Below, in pieces: positions 1 through 11,055 of a DNA stretch of 64,000 bases. The DNA lies in assembly GCF_000015045.1 (NCBI RefSeq), contig NC_008609.1, positions 2,427,501 through 2,491,500 of the forward strand, in the 5' to 3' direction. This DNA comes from Pelobacter propionicus DSM 2379. Its GTDB lineage: Bacteria; Desulfobacterota; Desulfuromonadia; Geobacterales; Pseudopelobacteraceae. Each line of letters opens with the position of its first letter. Position 1 is the stretch's first letter. The notes beneath the pieces were generated by a model that did not search any database, had not been told where the DNA came from, and saw nothing but the letters and a program-made list of their open reading frames with translations. Both the position numbers and the translations under genes were made by a program.

Positions 1-774
1 CTGGCCGACGAGGACGACCTGCTGGAGGGGATGGCGGAGGATCTGGCGGCCAGGGCCTGCCATTTCGGCAGCGACAGCGTCTCCTGCTCCCTGACCCGAC
101 TGGAGGGGGAACCCCAGGCACTCAAACGCAGGCTGGTGCGCCGGATCCTGGCCCATCTGACAGGGAACGGCGAACACGTTACCCGGCGCCATATCCAGGC
201 CATGGAAGATCTCATGGATTCTCCCCGGCCCAACGCGACCCTTAACCTGTTCCGAGGGATCAGGGCGGTACGGGAATACGGAACCTTGCGCCTCTCAAGG
301 GGGCTGCCGCCGGAGGATCTCCCCCATGAAGCGCGGGAACTGCCCGGCCCCGGCCGATACATTCTCTCCGACGGTTCCCTGCTGACGCTGGCTCCGGCGA
401 CCGCTCCGCCGGATCCGGCCTCCCTGCCGGCAACCGTGGCCCTCTTCGACCTGGAGAAAGCCCCCTTTCCCTGGAGGGTGCGCACCTTCACCCCCGGAGA
501 CCGGATCGCCCCCTTTGCCATGGCCGGCAGCAAGAAGGTCAAGGAACTGTTCATGGAACGCAGGGTCCCCCGCGACCAACGGGGACGGATCCCGCTAATC
601 TTCTGTGGCGACGACCTGATCTGGGTCTGCGGCCTGCGCACATCCCGACTGGCGCAGCTTGACGCCGGATCCCGGAACATCATTATGGCGGTATACTCTC
701 CACGGTCGGGGGATGATCGACTGACCGACGCCAAGGAGAGGGACAGGGAGGAAAAACCATGCGCATGGGAATGA
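1..774 (+). CDS. tilS: tRNA(Ile)-lysidine synthase, C-terminal part (5' end outside window)
   Basis: TilS uses ATP to attach lysine to C34 of tRNA-Ile(CAU), so that it reads AUA rather than AUG. The reading frame is open from base 1, so the N-terminal PP-loop ATPase domain lies upstream of the window. About 257 residues are visible: a middle helical domain and the TilS C-terminal domain, marked by FTPGDRIAPFAMAGSKKVK followed by ELFMERRVPRDQRG, which is typical of the family. The gene overlaps gnd by 16 nt and is the first visible member of a plus-strand run tilS-gnd-zwf-pgl. Identity is strong from the C-terminal domain alone; catalytic residues cannot be checked. Confidence 0.9.
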   Translation: MADEDDLLEGMAEDLAARACHFGSDSVSCSLTRLEGEPQALKRRLVRRILAHLTGNGEHVTRRHIQAMEDLMDSPRPNATLNLFRGIRAVREYGTLRLSRGLPPEDLPHEARELPGPGRYILSDGSLLTLAPATAPPDPASLPATVALFDLEKAPFPWRVRTFTPGDRIAPFAMAGSKKVKELFMERRVPRDQRGRIPLIFCGDDLIWVCGLRTSRLAQLDAGSRNIIMAVYSPRSGDDRLTDAKERDREEKPCAWE

Positions 775-1784
775 TCGGAGTGGGGAGGATGGGCGGAGAC
801 ATGGTGCGGAGGCTCTTGAAGGGCGGTCACGAGTGCGTGGTCCACGCCCGCAGACCATCGTCCATGGAACCGCTGGTCAGAGAGGGGGCACTGGGGGCAG
901 CGCCCCTGGCCGAACTGGTCTCGCTGCTCCCGAAGCCGCGCGTGGTCTGGCTGATGATCCCGGCCGCCTCGGTGGACAGGGTCATCGCCGACATAGCGCC
1001 GCTTCTCGACGCGGGCGACATTCTGATCGACGGCGGCAACTCCCACTACCACGACGACATCAGGCGTTGTGACGAACTGCGCGACAGATCGATCCACTAC
1101 CTGGATGTGGGCACCAGCGGCGGCGTCTGGGGGCTTGAGCGGGGCTACTGCCTGATGATCGGCGGTGAACGGGAAGCGGTGCAGTACCTGGACCCGCTCT
1201 TCGCCACCCTGGCCCCCGGCAGGGGCGCAGCCCCGGACAGTCCCGGCCGGAGCGACTCCGGCTCCAGTGCCGAAAGGGGCTACCTGCACTGCGGACCCAG
1301 CGGGGCCGGACATTTCGTCAAGATGGTGCACAACGGCATCGAATACGGCATGATGGCCGCCTATGCCGAGGGGTTCAACATCCTGGCCCATGCCAACATC
1401 GGCAGCCAGGAGCGGGAGACGGATGCCGAGACAACGCCCCTGCGCGACCCGCGCCACTTCCGCTTTGAGCTGAACCTGGCCGACATCGCCGAACTGTGGC
1501 GAAGGGGGAGCGTGGTTTCCTCCTGGCTTTTGGACCTCACCGCCAGGGCCTTGGCCGCTGGCCAGGGGTTGGAGCGCTTCAGCGGACAGGTTTCCGACTC
1601 GGGCGAGGGGCGCTGGACCGTGGCCACGGCCATCGAGGCAGGTGTCCCGGCACCGGTGCTTGCCACGGCGCTCTTCCAGCGTTTCAGCTCGCGCGGCGAG
1701 GCGGACTTCGCCGACCGCCTCTTGTCGGCCATGCGCTACGAATTCGGCGGCCACCATGAAAAGAGCACATCAGGGGAGGGATAG
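759..1784 (+). CDS. gnd: 6-phosphogluconate dehydrogenase (short, GndA/YqeC type)
   Basis: Oxidatively decarboxylates 6-phosphogluconate to ribulose 5-phosphate, the third step of the oxidative pentose phosphate pathway. The 341-aa protein begins with a Rossmann nucleotide-binding motif (GVGRMG), has the substrate-loop GGNSHYHDD, TSGGVWG near residue 120, and the catalytic KMVHNGIEYG segment. The length fits the short class (about 300-340 aa), which is often NAD-dependent, rather than the 470-aa enzyme. A Ser/Gly/Pro-rich stretch of about 20 residues just before RGYLHCGPSGAG looks like a loop insertion. It overlaps the end of tilS and is followed after 3 nt by zwf, so co-transcription with zwf and pgl is likely. 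Cofactor preference is not deducible with certainty. Confidence 0.93.
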   Translation: MRMGMIGVGRMGGDMVRRLLKGGHECVVHARRPSSMEPLVREGALGAAPLAELVSLLPKPRVVWLMIPAASVDRVIADIAPLLDAGDILIDGGNSHYHDDIRRCDELRDRSIHYLDVGTSGGVWGLERGYCLMIGGEREAVQYLDPLFATLAPGRGAAPDSPGRSDSGSSAERGYLHCGPSGAGHFVKMVHNGIEYGMMAAYAEGFNILAHANIGSQERETDAETTPLRDPRHFRFELNLADIAELWRRGSVVSSWLLDLTARALAAGQGLERFSGQVSDSGEGRWTVATAIEAGVPAPVLATALFQRFSSRGEADFADRLLSAMRYEFGGHHEKSTSGEG

Positions 1785-1787
1785 ATC

Positions 1788-3296
1788 ATGCCGTCATCCA
1801 GAAAGCTGGACCCGACCATCATCGTGATCTTCGGCGGCGGGGGGGATCTGACCAGGCGCAAACTCATTCCGGCGCTGCACAACCTCATGCTGGACAATCT
1901 GCTCCCCCAACGCTGCGCCATCATCGGCATCGGCCGGAGGAGCATGGACGACGACACCTTCCGCAACCATCTCAAAAGCGGCCTGGAACAGTTCTCCCGA
2001 CGCGGTGGAAGCACAGAACAGCCCTGGGACGATTTCGGCTCCCGGATCAGCTACGTCTCCGAGGACGTGACCTCGAAAGAGTCGGGGGCGGCCCTGACCC
2101 GACGCCTGAACGAGATCGACAGCGACTGGGGGGTACGCGCCAACCGCATCTTCTACCTGGCAATCCCCCCCTCCATGATGGAGCCGGCAGCCGCCATGCT
2201 GCAGCGCATGGGGGTCTGCCGGGACTGCAAACGGGACCGGCTGGTGGTGGAGAAACCCTTCGGACGGGACATCGCCTCGGCCCGGACATTGAACCAGCTC
2301 CTCTCCGGCATGTTCGTGGAATCCCAGATCTACCGTATCGACCACTTCCTGGGCAAGGAGACGGTGCAGAACATTCTCGCCTTCCGTTTCGCCAACTCAC
2401 TGTTCGAGCCGGTCTGGAACCGGCGCTACATCGACCATGTGCAGATCACCGTTGCCGAGACCGTGGGGGTGGAGAACCGCGCCAATTTCTTCGAGCAGTC
2501 CGGCGCCTTGCGGGACATGATCCAGAATCACCTGCTGCAGATCCTCTGCCTGGTGGCCATGGAACCTCCCATCTCCTTTGACGCCGACGAGGTGCGCAAC
2601 AAGAAGGTGGACGTGCTGCGCGCCATCCGCCCGATCCTGGCCGATGACGTGCACAAGAGCGCCGTGCGCGGCCAGTACGCCAGGGGATTCGTGGAGGGGC
2701 AGGCCGTGGCCGGTTATCGCGAGGAAAGCGGCGTCTCCCCTCACTCCTGCACCGAGACCTACGTGGCGCTCAAGCTCCTGATCGACAACTGGCGCTGGCA
2801 GGGGGTCCCCTTCTACCTGCGAACCGGCAAACGCCTTCCGGCAAAGGTCTCCGAAGTCTCCATCATCTTCCGTTCCCCTCCCCACCAGCTCTTCCCCTCC
2901 GCCGCGGTGGACAACTGGCAGCCCAACCGCATCGTGATCAAGATTCAGCCTGAAGAGGGGATCAACACCCGCATCCAGGTCAAGCAACCAGGCACCCGCC
3001 TGCTGTTGGGGGAGGCGGACATGCGCTTCCGCTATGGCGAGGCCTTCAAGGCGGCAGCACCCGAGGCCTACGAGACACTGCTCCTGGACGCGATCCGCGG
3101 CGATGCCACCCTGTTCATGCGCGCCGACCAGGTGGAATGCGCCTGGAACGTGGTCTCACCCATCCTGGCCGCCTGGGAAGCGGTACCTCCCGCGGATTTC
3201 CCCGACTACCCGGCCGGCAGCTGGGGGCCCGAGGCGGCCGACCGCATGATCGCCCGGGGGGGTCACAACTGGCTGCAGCCAGGCATGAAGCGATGA
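1788..3296 (+). CDS. zwf: Glucose-6-phosphate 1-dehydrogenase
   Basis: Oxidises glucose 6-phosphate to 6-phosphogluconolactone, entry to the oxidative pentose phosphate pathway. The 502-aa length is normal for the family. The nucleotide-binding motif is GGGGDLTRRKL, where the usual form is GASGDLTxRKL, so the second and third residues differ from the common pattern. The active-site signature YRIDHFLGKE (His as base) is intact near residues 181-190, followed by the conserved FxNxxFEPxWNR segment. The ATG lies 3 nt after the gnd stop; the stop codon overlaps the pgl start as ATGA, which suggests translational coupling with the next enzyme of the pathway. Confidence 0.96.
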   Translation: MPSSRKLDPTIIVIFGGGGDLTRRKLIPALHNLMLDNLLPQRCAIIGIGRRSMDDDTFRNHLKSGLEQFSRRGGSTEQPWDDFGSRISYVSEDVTSKESGAALTRRLNEIDSDWGVRANRIFYLAIPPSMMEPAAAMLQRMGVCRDCKRDRLVVEKPFGRDIASARTLNQLLSGMFVESQIYRIDHFLGKETVQNILAFRFANSLFEPVWNRRYIDHVQITVAETVGVENRANFFEQSGALRDMIQNHLLQILCLVAMEPPISFDADEVRNKKVDVLRAIRPILADDVHKSAVRGQYARGFVEGQAVAGYREESGVSPHSCTETYVALKLLIDNWRWQGVPFYLRTGKRLPAKVSEVSIIFRSPPHQLFPSAAVDNWQPNRIVIKIQPEEGINTRIQVKQPGTRLLLGEADMRFRYGEAFKAAAPEAYETLLLDAIRGDATLFMRADQVECAWNVVSPILAAWEAVPPADFPDYPAGSWGPEAADRMIARGGHNWLQPGMKR

Positions 3297-4039
3297 GCGC
3301 CACTGTCCGGCGTTTCAACGACGAAGAATCGCTCAGCCGGGCGGCGGCCGAGATTTTCGCCCTGACCGCGGAACAGGCGATCGCCTCCCAGGGTCGCTTT
3401 TCGGTCCTGCTGAGCGGCGGCGAGACCCCCCGCCGCGCCTATGAGCTTCTCAGCCAGGAGCCGCTGTGCAGTCGCATACCCTGGCAGGGGGTGCACCTGT
3501 TCTGGGGGGACGAACGCTGCGTAGCCGCCACTGACCCGGCCAGCAACGCCCTGATGGTGCGCAGGGCACTGCTGGACAGAGTCCCGATCCCGGAGGAGCA
3601 GATCCACCCCATCGCCTGCGGCACCGAACCCGAAGTGGCGGCAGCCCGCTACGAGGCGCTTGTGCGTGCCCATTTTCCCCACGGGGGCGCCCGTTTCGAC
3701 CTGGCCCTGCTGGGCCTGGGGGAGGACGGCCACACCGCCTCCCTGTTCCCCGATTCCCCCTCGCTGGGCGAGCAAGAACACTGGGTGGCGGCGACGCGAA
3801 AAAAGGGAGAGGAGATCATGCGCATCTCCCTGACCCCCCCTGCCCTGAACCAGGCCGAACTGGTGGTGTTCCTGGTCAGCGGCGCACACAAGGCCAGCGT
3901 GCTGCACCGGGTGCTGGAGGGGCCATCCATCCCCCGACTGCTTCCGGCCCAGCTGATCGCACCGTCCCGGGGCAGGCTCGTCTGGATGGTGGACCAGGGG
4001 GCGGCACGCCTGCTGAAAACGACCGTTCCCGCCACGTGA
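3293..4039 (+). CDS. pgl: 6-phosphogluconolactonase
   Basis: Hydrolyses 6-phosphogluconolactone to 6-phosphogluconate, the step between Zwf and Gnd. I chose the ATG at 3293 because it overlaps the zwf stop (ATGA) and gives a 248-aa protein, the usual DevB/SOL length; the longer open frame upstream is zwf in another frame. Recognisable motifs are LSGGETPRRAYELL, the WGDERCV segment and LGLGEDGHTASLFP, which is the family signature. The three pathway enzymes are therefore encoded contiguously as gnd-zwf-pgl. No terminator with a T-run was noticed in the 128 nt before ftsH. Confidence 0.94.
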   Translation: MSATVRRFNDEESLSRAAAEIFALTAEQAIASQGRFSVLLSGGETPRRAYELLSQEPLCSRIPWQGVHLFWGDERCVAATDPASNALMVRRALLDRVPIPEEQIHPIACGTEPEVAAARYEALVRAHFPHGGARFDLALLGLGEDGHTASLFPDSPSLGEQEHWVAATRKKGEEIMRISLTPPALNQAELVVFLVSGAHKASVLHRVLEGPSIPRLLPAQLIAPSRGRLVWMVDQGAARLLKTTVPAT

Positions 4040-4092
4040 AGCCGCTCAAAACGCCCTTCCACAGGTTACGGCGTAGCAAAAAGGTAAACATA

Positions 4093-4121
4093 TTGTAAAG
4101 CGATACCTGCTATGGTAGAGT
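4093..4121 (+). promoter_or_regulatory. Possible sigma-70 promoter for ftsH
   Basis: TTGTAA (4093-4098), a 17-nt spacer and TAGAGT (4116-4121) lie about 50 nt before the ftsH start, in the only sizeable gap between pgl and ftsH. Each hexamer matches the consensus at four of six positions. This is a pattern call only. Confidence 0.3.
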
Positions 4122-4167
4122 TTCCAATTTCAAACTGCCGTATCAGCGCATTCTTCTGGGGGTAACC

Positions 4168-6033
<1,866 letters not shown>

Positions 6034-6034
6034 T

Positions 6035-7237
6035 ATGGACCATTTCCAGGCGCGAACGCTCTCCCTGGGCAGTCCGGTCGCCGCCGAGCGCGAACTGCGC
6101 CGCATGGGGGTTGACCCGGGCGGCATCCAGAGGCTTCTGCCCAAGATGTCCAGCCACTGCATCCAGATCCCTCGCCTGCAGTGCCGCCAGGCCAACATCC
6201 TCAAACAGGAAATGCTGGCCCTGGGGGGGGATGCGGCGGTTGCCCGCGGCAGCGTGGCCTGCAGCATCGAGGCCAGCGACGCGATCCTGATGGGAACGGA
6301 GAAACAGCTCAGGCAGCTCTGCACAAGACTGGCCCGGCAGCCCTTCGGCCTCCCCTCCCTGGGGGAAGAGCTGTCCACGCTCCTGGACCGGATCGCCACC
6401 CCAGCCTTCTTCTGGCGCACATCCCGGCGGGAGCTCCCGCTGACACGTCCGCTGATCATGGGCATCCTCAACATAACCCCGGACTCCTTCTCCGACGGCG
6501 GCCGCTACCTGGACCCGGCACGGGCAGTGGAACGGGCGGAGCAGATGATTGCCGAGGGAGCCGACATCATCGACATCGGCGGCGAGAGCACCCGCCCCGG
6601 CGCCCCGGCCATATCAGCGCAGGAGGAGATCGACCGGGTCGTGCCGGTCATTTCGGCGATCGCCAAGAGTTCATCCATCCCTCTCTCCGTGGACAGCTGG
6701 AAGGGGGAAGTGGCCCGCCAGGCCATGGACGCCGGAGCGGAGATCATCAACGACATCAGCGGACTCGGCTTCGACCCCTCCCTGGCCCAGGTAGCGGCCA
6801 CCAGCAAGGCGGGACTGGTGCTGATGCACACGCGGGGAACACCGGACGGCATGCAGCGCGACACCGAGTACGGCGACCTTTTGGCCGAGGTCATGCAGGG
6901 GCTACGCCATTCGACAGAGACCGCCCTCTCCGCCGGCGTGGAACGGGAACTGATCTGCCTGGACCCGGGCATAGGCTTCGCCAAGAGCGCCCAGGGCAAC
7001 CTGGAGCTCTTGCGGCGTCTGCGGGAATTCCAGAGCCTGGGCCTGCCGCTTCTGGTGGGCACGTCACGAAAATCGTTCATCGGCGCTGCCATCGGCCGGG
7101 AGGTGCATGACCGGCTGTTCGGTACGGCCGCCACTGTGGCCCTGGCGGTGAGCCATGGCGCATCCATCCTGCGGGTCCATGACGTGGCAGCCATGCGGGA
7201 TGTGGCCGACATGGCTCGGGCAATCGTGGAGGGATAG
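6035..7237 (+). CDS. folP: Dihydropteroate synthase with N-terminal extension
   Basis: Condenses p-aminobenzoate with the pterin pyrophosphate in folate synthesis; target of sulfonamides. The ATG at 6035 begins 1 nt after the ftsH stop. The 400-aa protein is about 120-130 residues longer than the common 270-280-aa enzyme: the catalytic barrel begins around residue 135 with PLIMGILNITPDSFSDGG, continues with DIIDIGGESTRPGA, and ends with GTSRKSFIG and a C-terminal RVHDVAA. The extra N-terminal domain contains no motif I recognise except a short helical, Cys-containing region; related long forms occur in Geobacter-type genomes (recollection). It is followed by a 115-nt gap and cdaA. Confidence 0.93.
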   Translation: MDHFQARTLSLGSPVAAERELRRMGVDPGGIQRLLPKMSSHCIQIPRLQCRQANILKQEMLALGGDAAVARGSVACSIEASDAILMGTEKQLRQLCTRLARQPFGLPSLGEELSTLLDRIATPAFFWRTSRRELPLTRPLIMGILNITPDSFSDGGRYLDPARAVERAEQMIAEGADIIDIGGESTRPGAPAISAQEEIDRVVPVISAIAKSSSIPLSVDSWKGEVARQAMDAGAEIINDISGLGFDPSLAQVAATSKAGLVLMHTRGTPDGMQRDTEYGDLLAEVMQGLRHSTETALSAGVERELICLDPGIGFAKSAQGNLELLRRLREFQSLGLPLLVGTSRKSFIGAAIGREVHDRLFGTAATVALAVSHGASILRVHDVAAMRDVADMARAIVEG

Positions 7238-7352
7238 GCACTCCCGGCGCTCCTCGCCACGCAACCGAGCCGGATGCGCGCCGCCCCCCCCGGCGGATTC
7301 GGGAACAGAACACCCGGTCTGTTATCAAACAGACACCCTTTCGAGGAGCTGA

Positions 7353-8138
7353 ATGTCGGACCTGTTAGCCAGCTTCACCCTGCTCGATCTCTGCGACATC
7401 CTGATCCTGGCTGTCATCGTCTACCGCTTCGCCCTCATCCTGAAGGAGGACGTGGCCATCCGCCTGGTCCTGTTCCTGCTGGCCTTCTTCTCCCTGCTGG
7501 TCCTGTCATGCTTTTCAGGGTTCGCCGCCACCGGCTGGCTGCTGCGTTCCCTGTTCGGCTCAAGCCTGGTCATCCTGGCCGTCATCTTCCAGGGGGACAT
7601 CAGGCGTGCCTTCATGCTCATGGGGCGCCGTCCGGTGGAGCCCCAGATCCGCGACGAAGAGCTGGTGATGATCGAAGAGCTGATCAAGGCCACCGCCGAG
7701 ATGGCCGAGAAGCACATCGGCGCGCTGATCGTCATCGTCCGCCAGCACCCCATCGACCACCTGCTGGAGATCGGCACCCAGATCGAGGCCATGGTGACCA
7801 GCGAACTGCTCAACTCGATCTTTCTCCCCTACTCCCCGATTCACGACGGAGCGGTGATCATCCAGAGGGGCAAGATTACCATGGCCGGCTGCCTGCTGCC
7901 GATCTCCCGCAATCCGGATATCGCCAAGAGCTTCGGCACGCGCCACCGGGCCGCCCTGGGGCTCTCCGAACTGACCGATGCGCTGGTCCTGGTCGTCTCC
8001 GAGGAGACCGGCAAGATATCCATGGTCCACGACGGCAAGATCACCTATGACATGGCCGCGGCGGAAATCCGGCGCTTGCTGCGCAAGGGGCTGGACCTGA
8101 AGCGCAGCAACAAGCCGCAACCGCCGGGAGAGGACTGA
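7353..8138 (+). CDS. cdaA: Diadenylate cyclase CdaA (c-di-AMP synthase)
   Basis: Makes the second messenger c-di-AMP from two ATP at the membrane. The 261-aa protein has hydrophobic membrane segments in the first 80 residues (roughly 10-30, 37-52 and 62-78), then a DAC domain with the two defining motifs, HDGAVII and GTRHRAALGLSE. A good Shine-Dalgarno (GAGGAG) precedes the ATG. The order cdaA-ybbR-glmM seen here is the classic linkage: YbbR-domain proteins regulate CdaA and GlmM forms a complex with it (known for Gram-positives; inferred here). A perfect 7-bp stem (GTCTGTT/AAACAGAC region) lies just upstream. Confidence 0.95.
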   Translation: MSDLLASFTLLDLCDILILAVIVYRFALILKEDVAIRLVLFLLAFFSLLVLSCFSGFAATGWLLRSLFGSSLVILAVIFQGDIRRAFMLMGRRPVEPQIRDEELVMIEELIKATAEMAEKHIGALIVIVRQHPIDHLLEIGTQIEAMVTSELLNSIFLPYSPIHDGAVIIQRGKITMAGCLLPISRNPDIAKSFGTRHRAALGLSELTDALVLVVSEETGKISMVHDGKITYDMAAAEIRRLLRKGLDLKRSNKPQPPGED

Positions 8139-8139
8139 C

Positions 8140-8568
8140 ATGGACAGGATCCCCAGCGATACCGTCAGCCGCTTTCGCCCCCGCAACCTGACTCTCAAAC
8201 TGCTCTGCCTCGCCCTTGCCTTCAGCGTCTGGAGTCTGGCAGCCACATGGAAGAAGAGCGAAGCCGTACTTAGCCTGGAGCCGCGGCTGGTCAACATCCC
8301 CCGGGGATACAGCCTTGGCAGCCCGTTGCCGCGAAAGGTCAGCATCACCCTGTACGGCCCCCCGGCCCTGATCCGTGCCGCCAAGCACGCCAACCCGGCG
8401 CTGGTCCTGGACCTGGCAGGCGCCGCGGCCCCCGGCACAACGGCGTTCATCCACCTGGAAACCCGCCTCAGGCTTCCGGAGGAGATCAGGGTAACCCGCG
8501 TCTCTCCAGGCCGGCTGGAACTGCGCCTGGAACCGGAACACTCACCACAAGGAGACAGACACCCGTGA
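8140..8568 (+). CDS. YbbR-domain membrane-anchored protein (CdaR-like)
   Basis: A 142-aa protein with an N-terminal membrane anchor (about residues 17-33, [15 protein letters not shown]) followed by a single YbbR-like beta domain (P-R[10 protein letters not shown], then the [10 protein letters not shown] segment). Gram-positive CdaR proteins carry several YbbR repeats; this one has a single clear unit. It begins 1 nt after cdaA and overlaps the GTG start of glmM by 4 nt, so translation of the three is probably coupled. The likely role is regulation of CdaA, inferred from context and family. Confidence 0.8.
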   Translation: MDRIPSDTVSRFRPRNLTLKLLCLALAFSVWSLAATWKKSEAVLSLEPRLVNIPRGYSLGSPLPRKVSITLYGPPALIRAAKHANPALVLDLAGAAAPGTTAFIHLETRLRLPEEIRVTRVSPGRLELRLEPEHSPQGDRHP

Positions 8569-9926
8569 AAAAACTCTTCGGCACCGACGGCGTCCGCGGC
8601 GTCGCCAACGTCTACCCCATGACAACCGAGATGGCCATGCAACTGGGCAGGGCCGCCGCCTATATCTTCAAGAGCTCAAGCAAGCGCCGCCACCGCATCG
8701 TGATCGGCAAGGACACGCGCCTCTCCGGCTACATGCTGGAAAACGCCATGGTGGCCGGCATCTGCTCCATGGGAGTGGACGTGCTGCTGGTGGGGCCGCT
8801 TCCCACGCCGGGCATCGCCAACATCACCTCCTCCATGCGGGCCGACGCCGGCGTGGTCATATCAGCCTCCCACAACCCGTTCCAGGACAACGGCATCAAG
8901 TTCTTCTCCGCCGACGGCTTCAAGCTGCCCGACCAGATCGAGCTGAAAATAGAGAAGCTGATCGAGTCCAACAAGATCGACTCCCTGCGCCCCACGGCCA
9001 GCGAGGTGGGCAAGGCCTTCCGCATCGACGATGCCGCCGGCCGCTACATCGTCTTCCTCAAGAACACCTTTCCCACTGAGATGGACCTCTCGGGCATGAA
9101 GATCGTGCTGGACTGCGCCAATGGCGCCGCCTACCGGGTTGCTCCGGCGGTGTTCGAGGAGTTGGGGGCCGAGGTGATCTGCCTGGGGGTCAGCCCCAAC
9201 GGCACCAACATCAACGCCGACTGCGGCTCGCTCTATCCCCAGGTGATCAGCGAGGCGGTGAAGAAGCACCGCGCCGATATCGGCATCGCCCTGGACGGCG
9301 ACGCCGACCGGGTCATCGTCTGCGACGAGTTCGGCCACGAGGTGGACGGCGACCACATCATGGCCATCTGCGCCACCGATATGCTCCGGCGCAAGCTTTT
9401 AAAAAAGAAGACCCTGGTAACGACGGTGATGAGCAACATGGGGCTGGACATCGCCATGCGCGCGGCGGGCGGCAAGATCGTCAAGACGGCCGTGGGAGAC
9501 CGCTACGTGGTTGAGGAGATGCGCAAGGGTGGCTATAATCTGGGCGGGGAGCAGTCCGGCCACATGATCTTCCTGGACAGCAACACCACCGGCGACGGCA
9601 TCCTCTCGGCATTGCAGCTCCTGGCGGTCATGCGCAGGACGGAGAAGCCGCTCTCCGAACTGTCCGAGGTGATGATCGCGCTGCCCCAGGTGCTGGTCAA
9701 CACCCGGGTGCGCGAGAAGAAGGACATCACCACCATCCCGGAGATCGCCGCCAGGATCAGGGACGTTGAAGAGAAGCTGGGCAATGAGGGGCGGGTGCTG
9801 ATCCGCTATTCCGGCACCGAGCCGCTGCTGCGGGTCATGCTGGAGGGGAAGGACACCTACGAGATCACCGCCTGGGCCAACGAGATCATCGACCTGGTCA
9901 GGAAGCACCTGGGAGAAAAGCAGTAA
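8565..9926 (+). CDS. glmM: Phosphoglucosamine mutase
   Basis: Interconverts glucosamine 6-phosphate and glucosamine 1-phosphate, supplying UDP-GlcNAc for peptidoglycan and LPS. GTG start at 8565, 453 aa, usual length. Visible motifs are the N-terminal [12 protein letters not shown], the phosphoserine loop [12 protein letters not shown], the metal-binding DGDADR and the C-terminal [12 protein letters not shown] phosphate-binding loop. Third gene of the cdaA-ybbR-glmM set. Confidence 0.97.
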
Positions 9927-9955
9927 CCCCGCCGGATTCGCAAGGAGACGAGAAC

Positions 9956-10675
9956 ATGGCAAAACTGGGACTCAACGTCGATCATGTGGCCACCGTGCGC
10001 CAGGCGCGCGGCGGCATGGAGCCGGATCCGGTCACGGCGGCCGCCCTGGGCGAGCTTGCCGGCGCCGAAGGAATCACCATCCACCTGCGGGAGGACCGCC
10101 GTCACATCCAGGACCGCGACCTGGAGATCCTGCGACGCACCGTCAAGACAAAGCTCAACCTGGAAATGGCGGCAACCCAGGAGATGGTGCGCATCGCCCT
10201 GAGGACCAAGCCGGAGCAGGTCACCCTGGTGCCGGAGAAACGGCAGGAGCTGACCACCGAGGGGGGGCTGGACGTGATCCTCAACCTGAAGGCCATCACC
10301 GACGCGGTCAAGCGCCTGCGGGACGGCGGCATTGTGGTCAGCCTGTTCGTGGACCCGGACCAGGAGCAGATCAAGGCCGCCAACAAGAGCGGCGCCGACT
10401 ACATCGAGATTCACACCGGCGCCTATGCCGACGCTCCAGACTGGCCCTCCCAGAAGCGGCAACTGGAGGAGATCGACGCGGCCATCAAGCTGGCCAGCAA
10501 GGTCGGCATGGGGGTCAACGCCGGACATGGCATCAACTACGTCAACATCAAGCCGCTGGCAGCCCTGGGGGGCATCGAGGAGTACAACATCGGCCACTCC
10601 ATCATGGCCCGCGCCATACTGGTGGGCATGGACCGTGCCGTGAAGGACATGGTCGAGCTGATCAAATACGCATGA
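9956..10675 (+). CDS. pdxJ: Pyridoxine 5'-phosphate synthase
   Basis: Forms pyridoxine 5'-phosphate from 1-deoxyxylulose 5-phosphate and 3-amino-2-oxopropyl phosphate in DXP-dependent vitamin B6 synthesis. The 239-aa length and the motifs [16 protein letters not shown] at the N-terminus, [13 protein letters not shown] and VNAGHGINY are diagnostic. A clear AAGGAG site precedes the ATG. The stop overlaps the acpS start (ATGA), so pdxJ-acpS-nnr is a tight chain. Confidence 0.97.
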
Positions 10676-11055
10676 TCATCGGCATCGGCACCGACATCGT
10701 CGGCATCCCCCGTTTCCAGCGTCATGTGGACGACCCCGACAGTTCTCTCCTGCGACGCATCTTTACTGACCAGGAACGAAGCTACTGCAACGCCCGGAAG
10801 AGCGGCGCTGCCGCCTGTTTCGCCGCCCGCTTCGCCGCCAAGGAATCCTTCCTCAAGGCCCTGGGAACCGGGCTGAGCGACGGCATATCCTGGCATGACA
10901 TGGAGGTGGTCAACGACGAGCTGGGCAAGCCGGAGCTGCGCCTCTCCCGCAGGGCGGAGGAGCTATTCCGGAAAAAGAAGGGGGCAGGCCTGTTCCTCTC
11001 CCTCTCCCATGACGGCGGCTGTGCCGTTGCCATGGTGGTTCTGGAGTCCCTATGA
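10672..11055 (+). CDS. acpS: Holo-[acyl-carrier-protein] synthase
   Basis: Transfers 4'-phosphopantetheine from CoA to acyl carrier protein. 127 aa, with the family motifs [12 protein letters not shown] at the N-terminus, [18 protein letters not shown], and [16 protein letters not shown] at the C-terminus. Coupled by ATGA overlaps to pdxJ upstream and to nnr downstream, the common arrangement in this group of bacteria. Confidence 0.96.
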
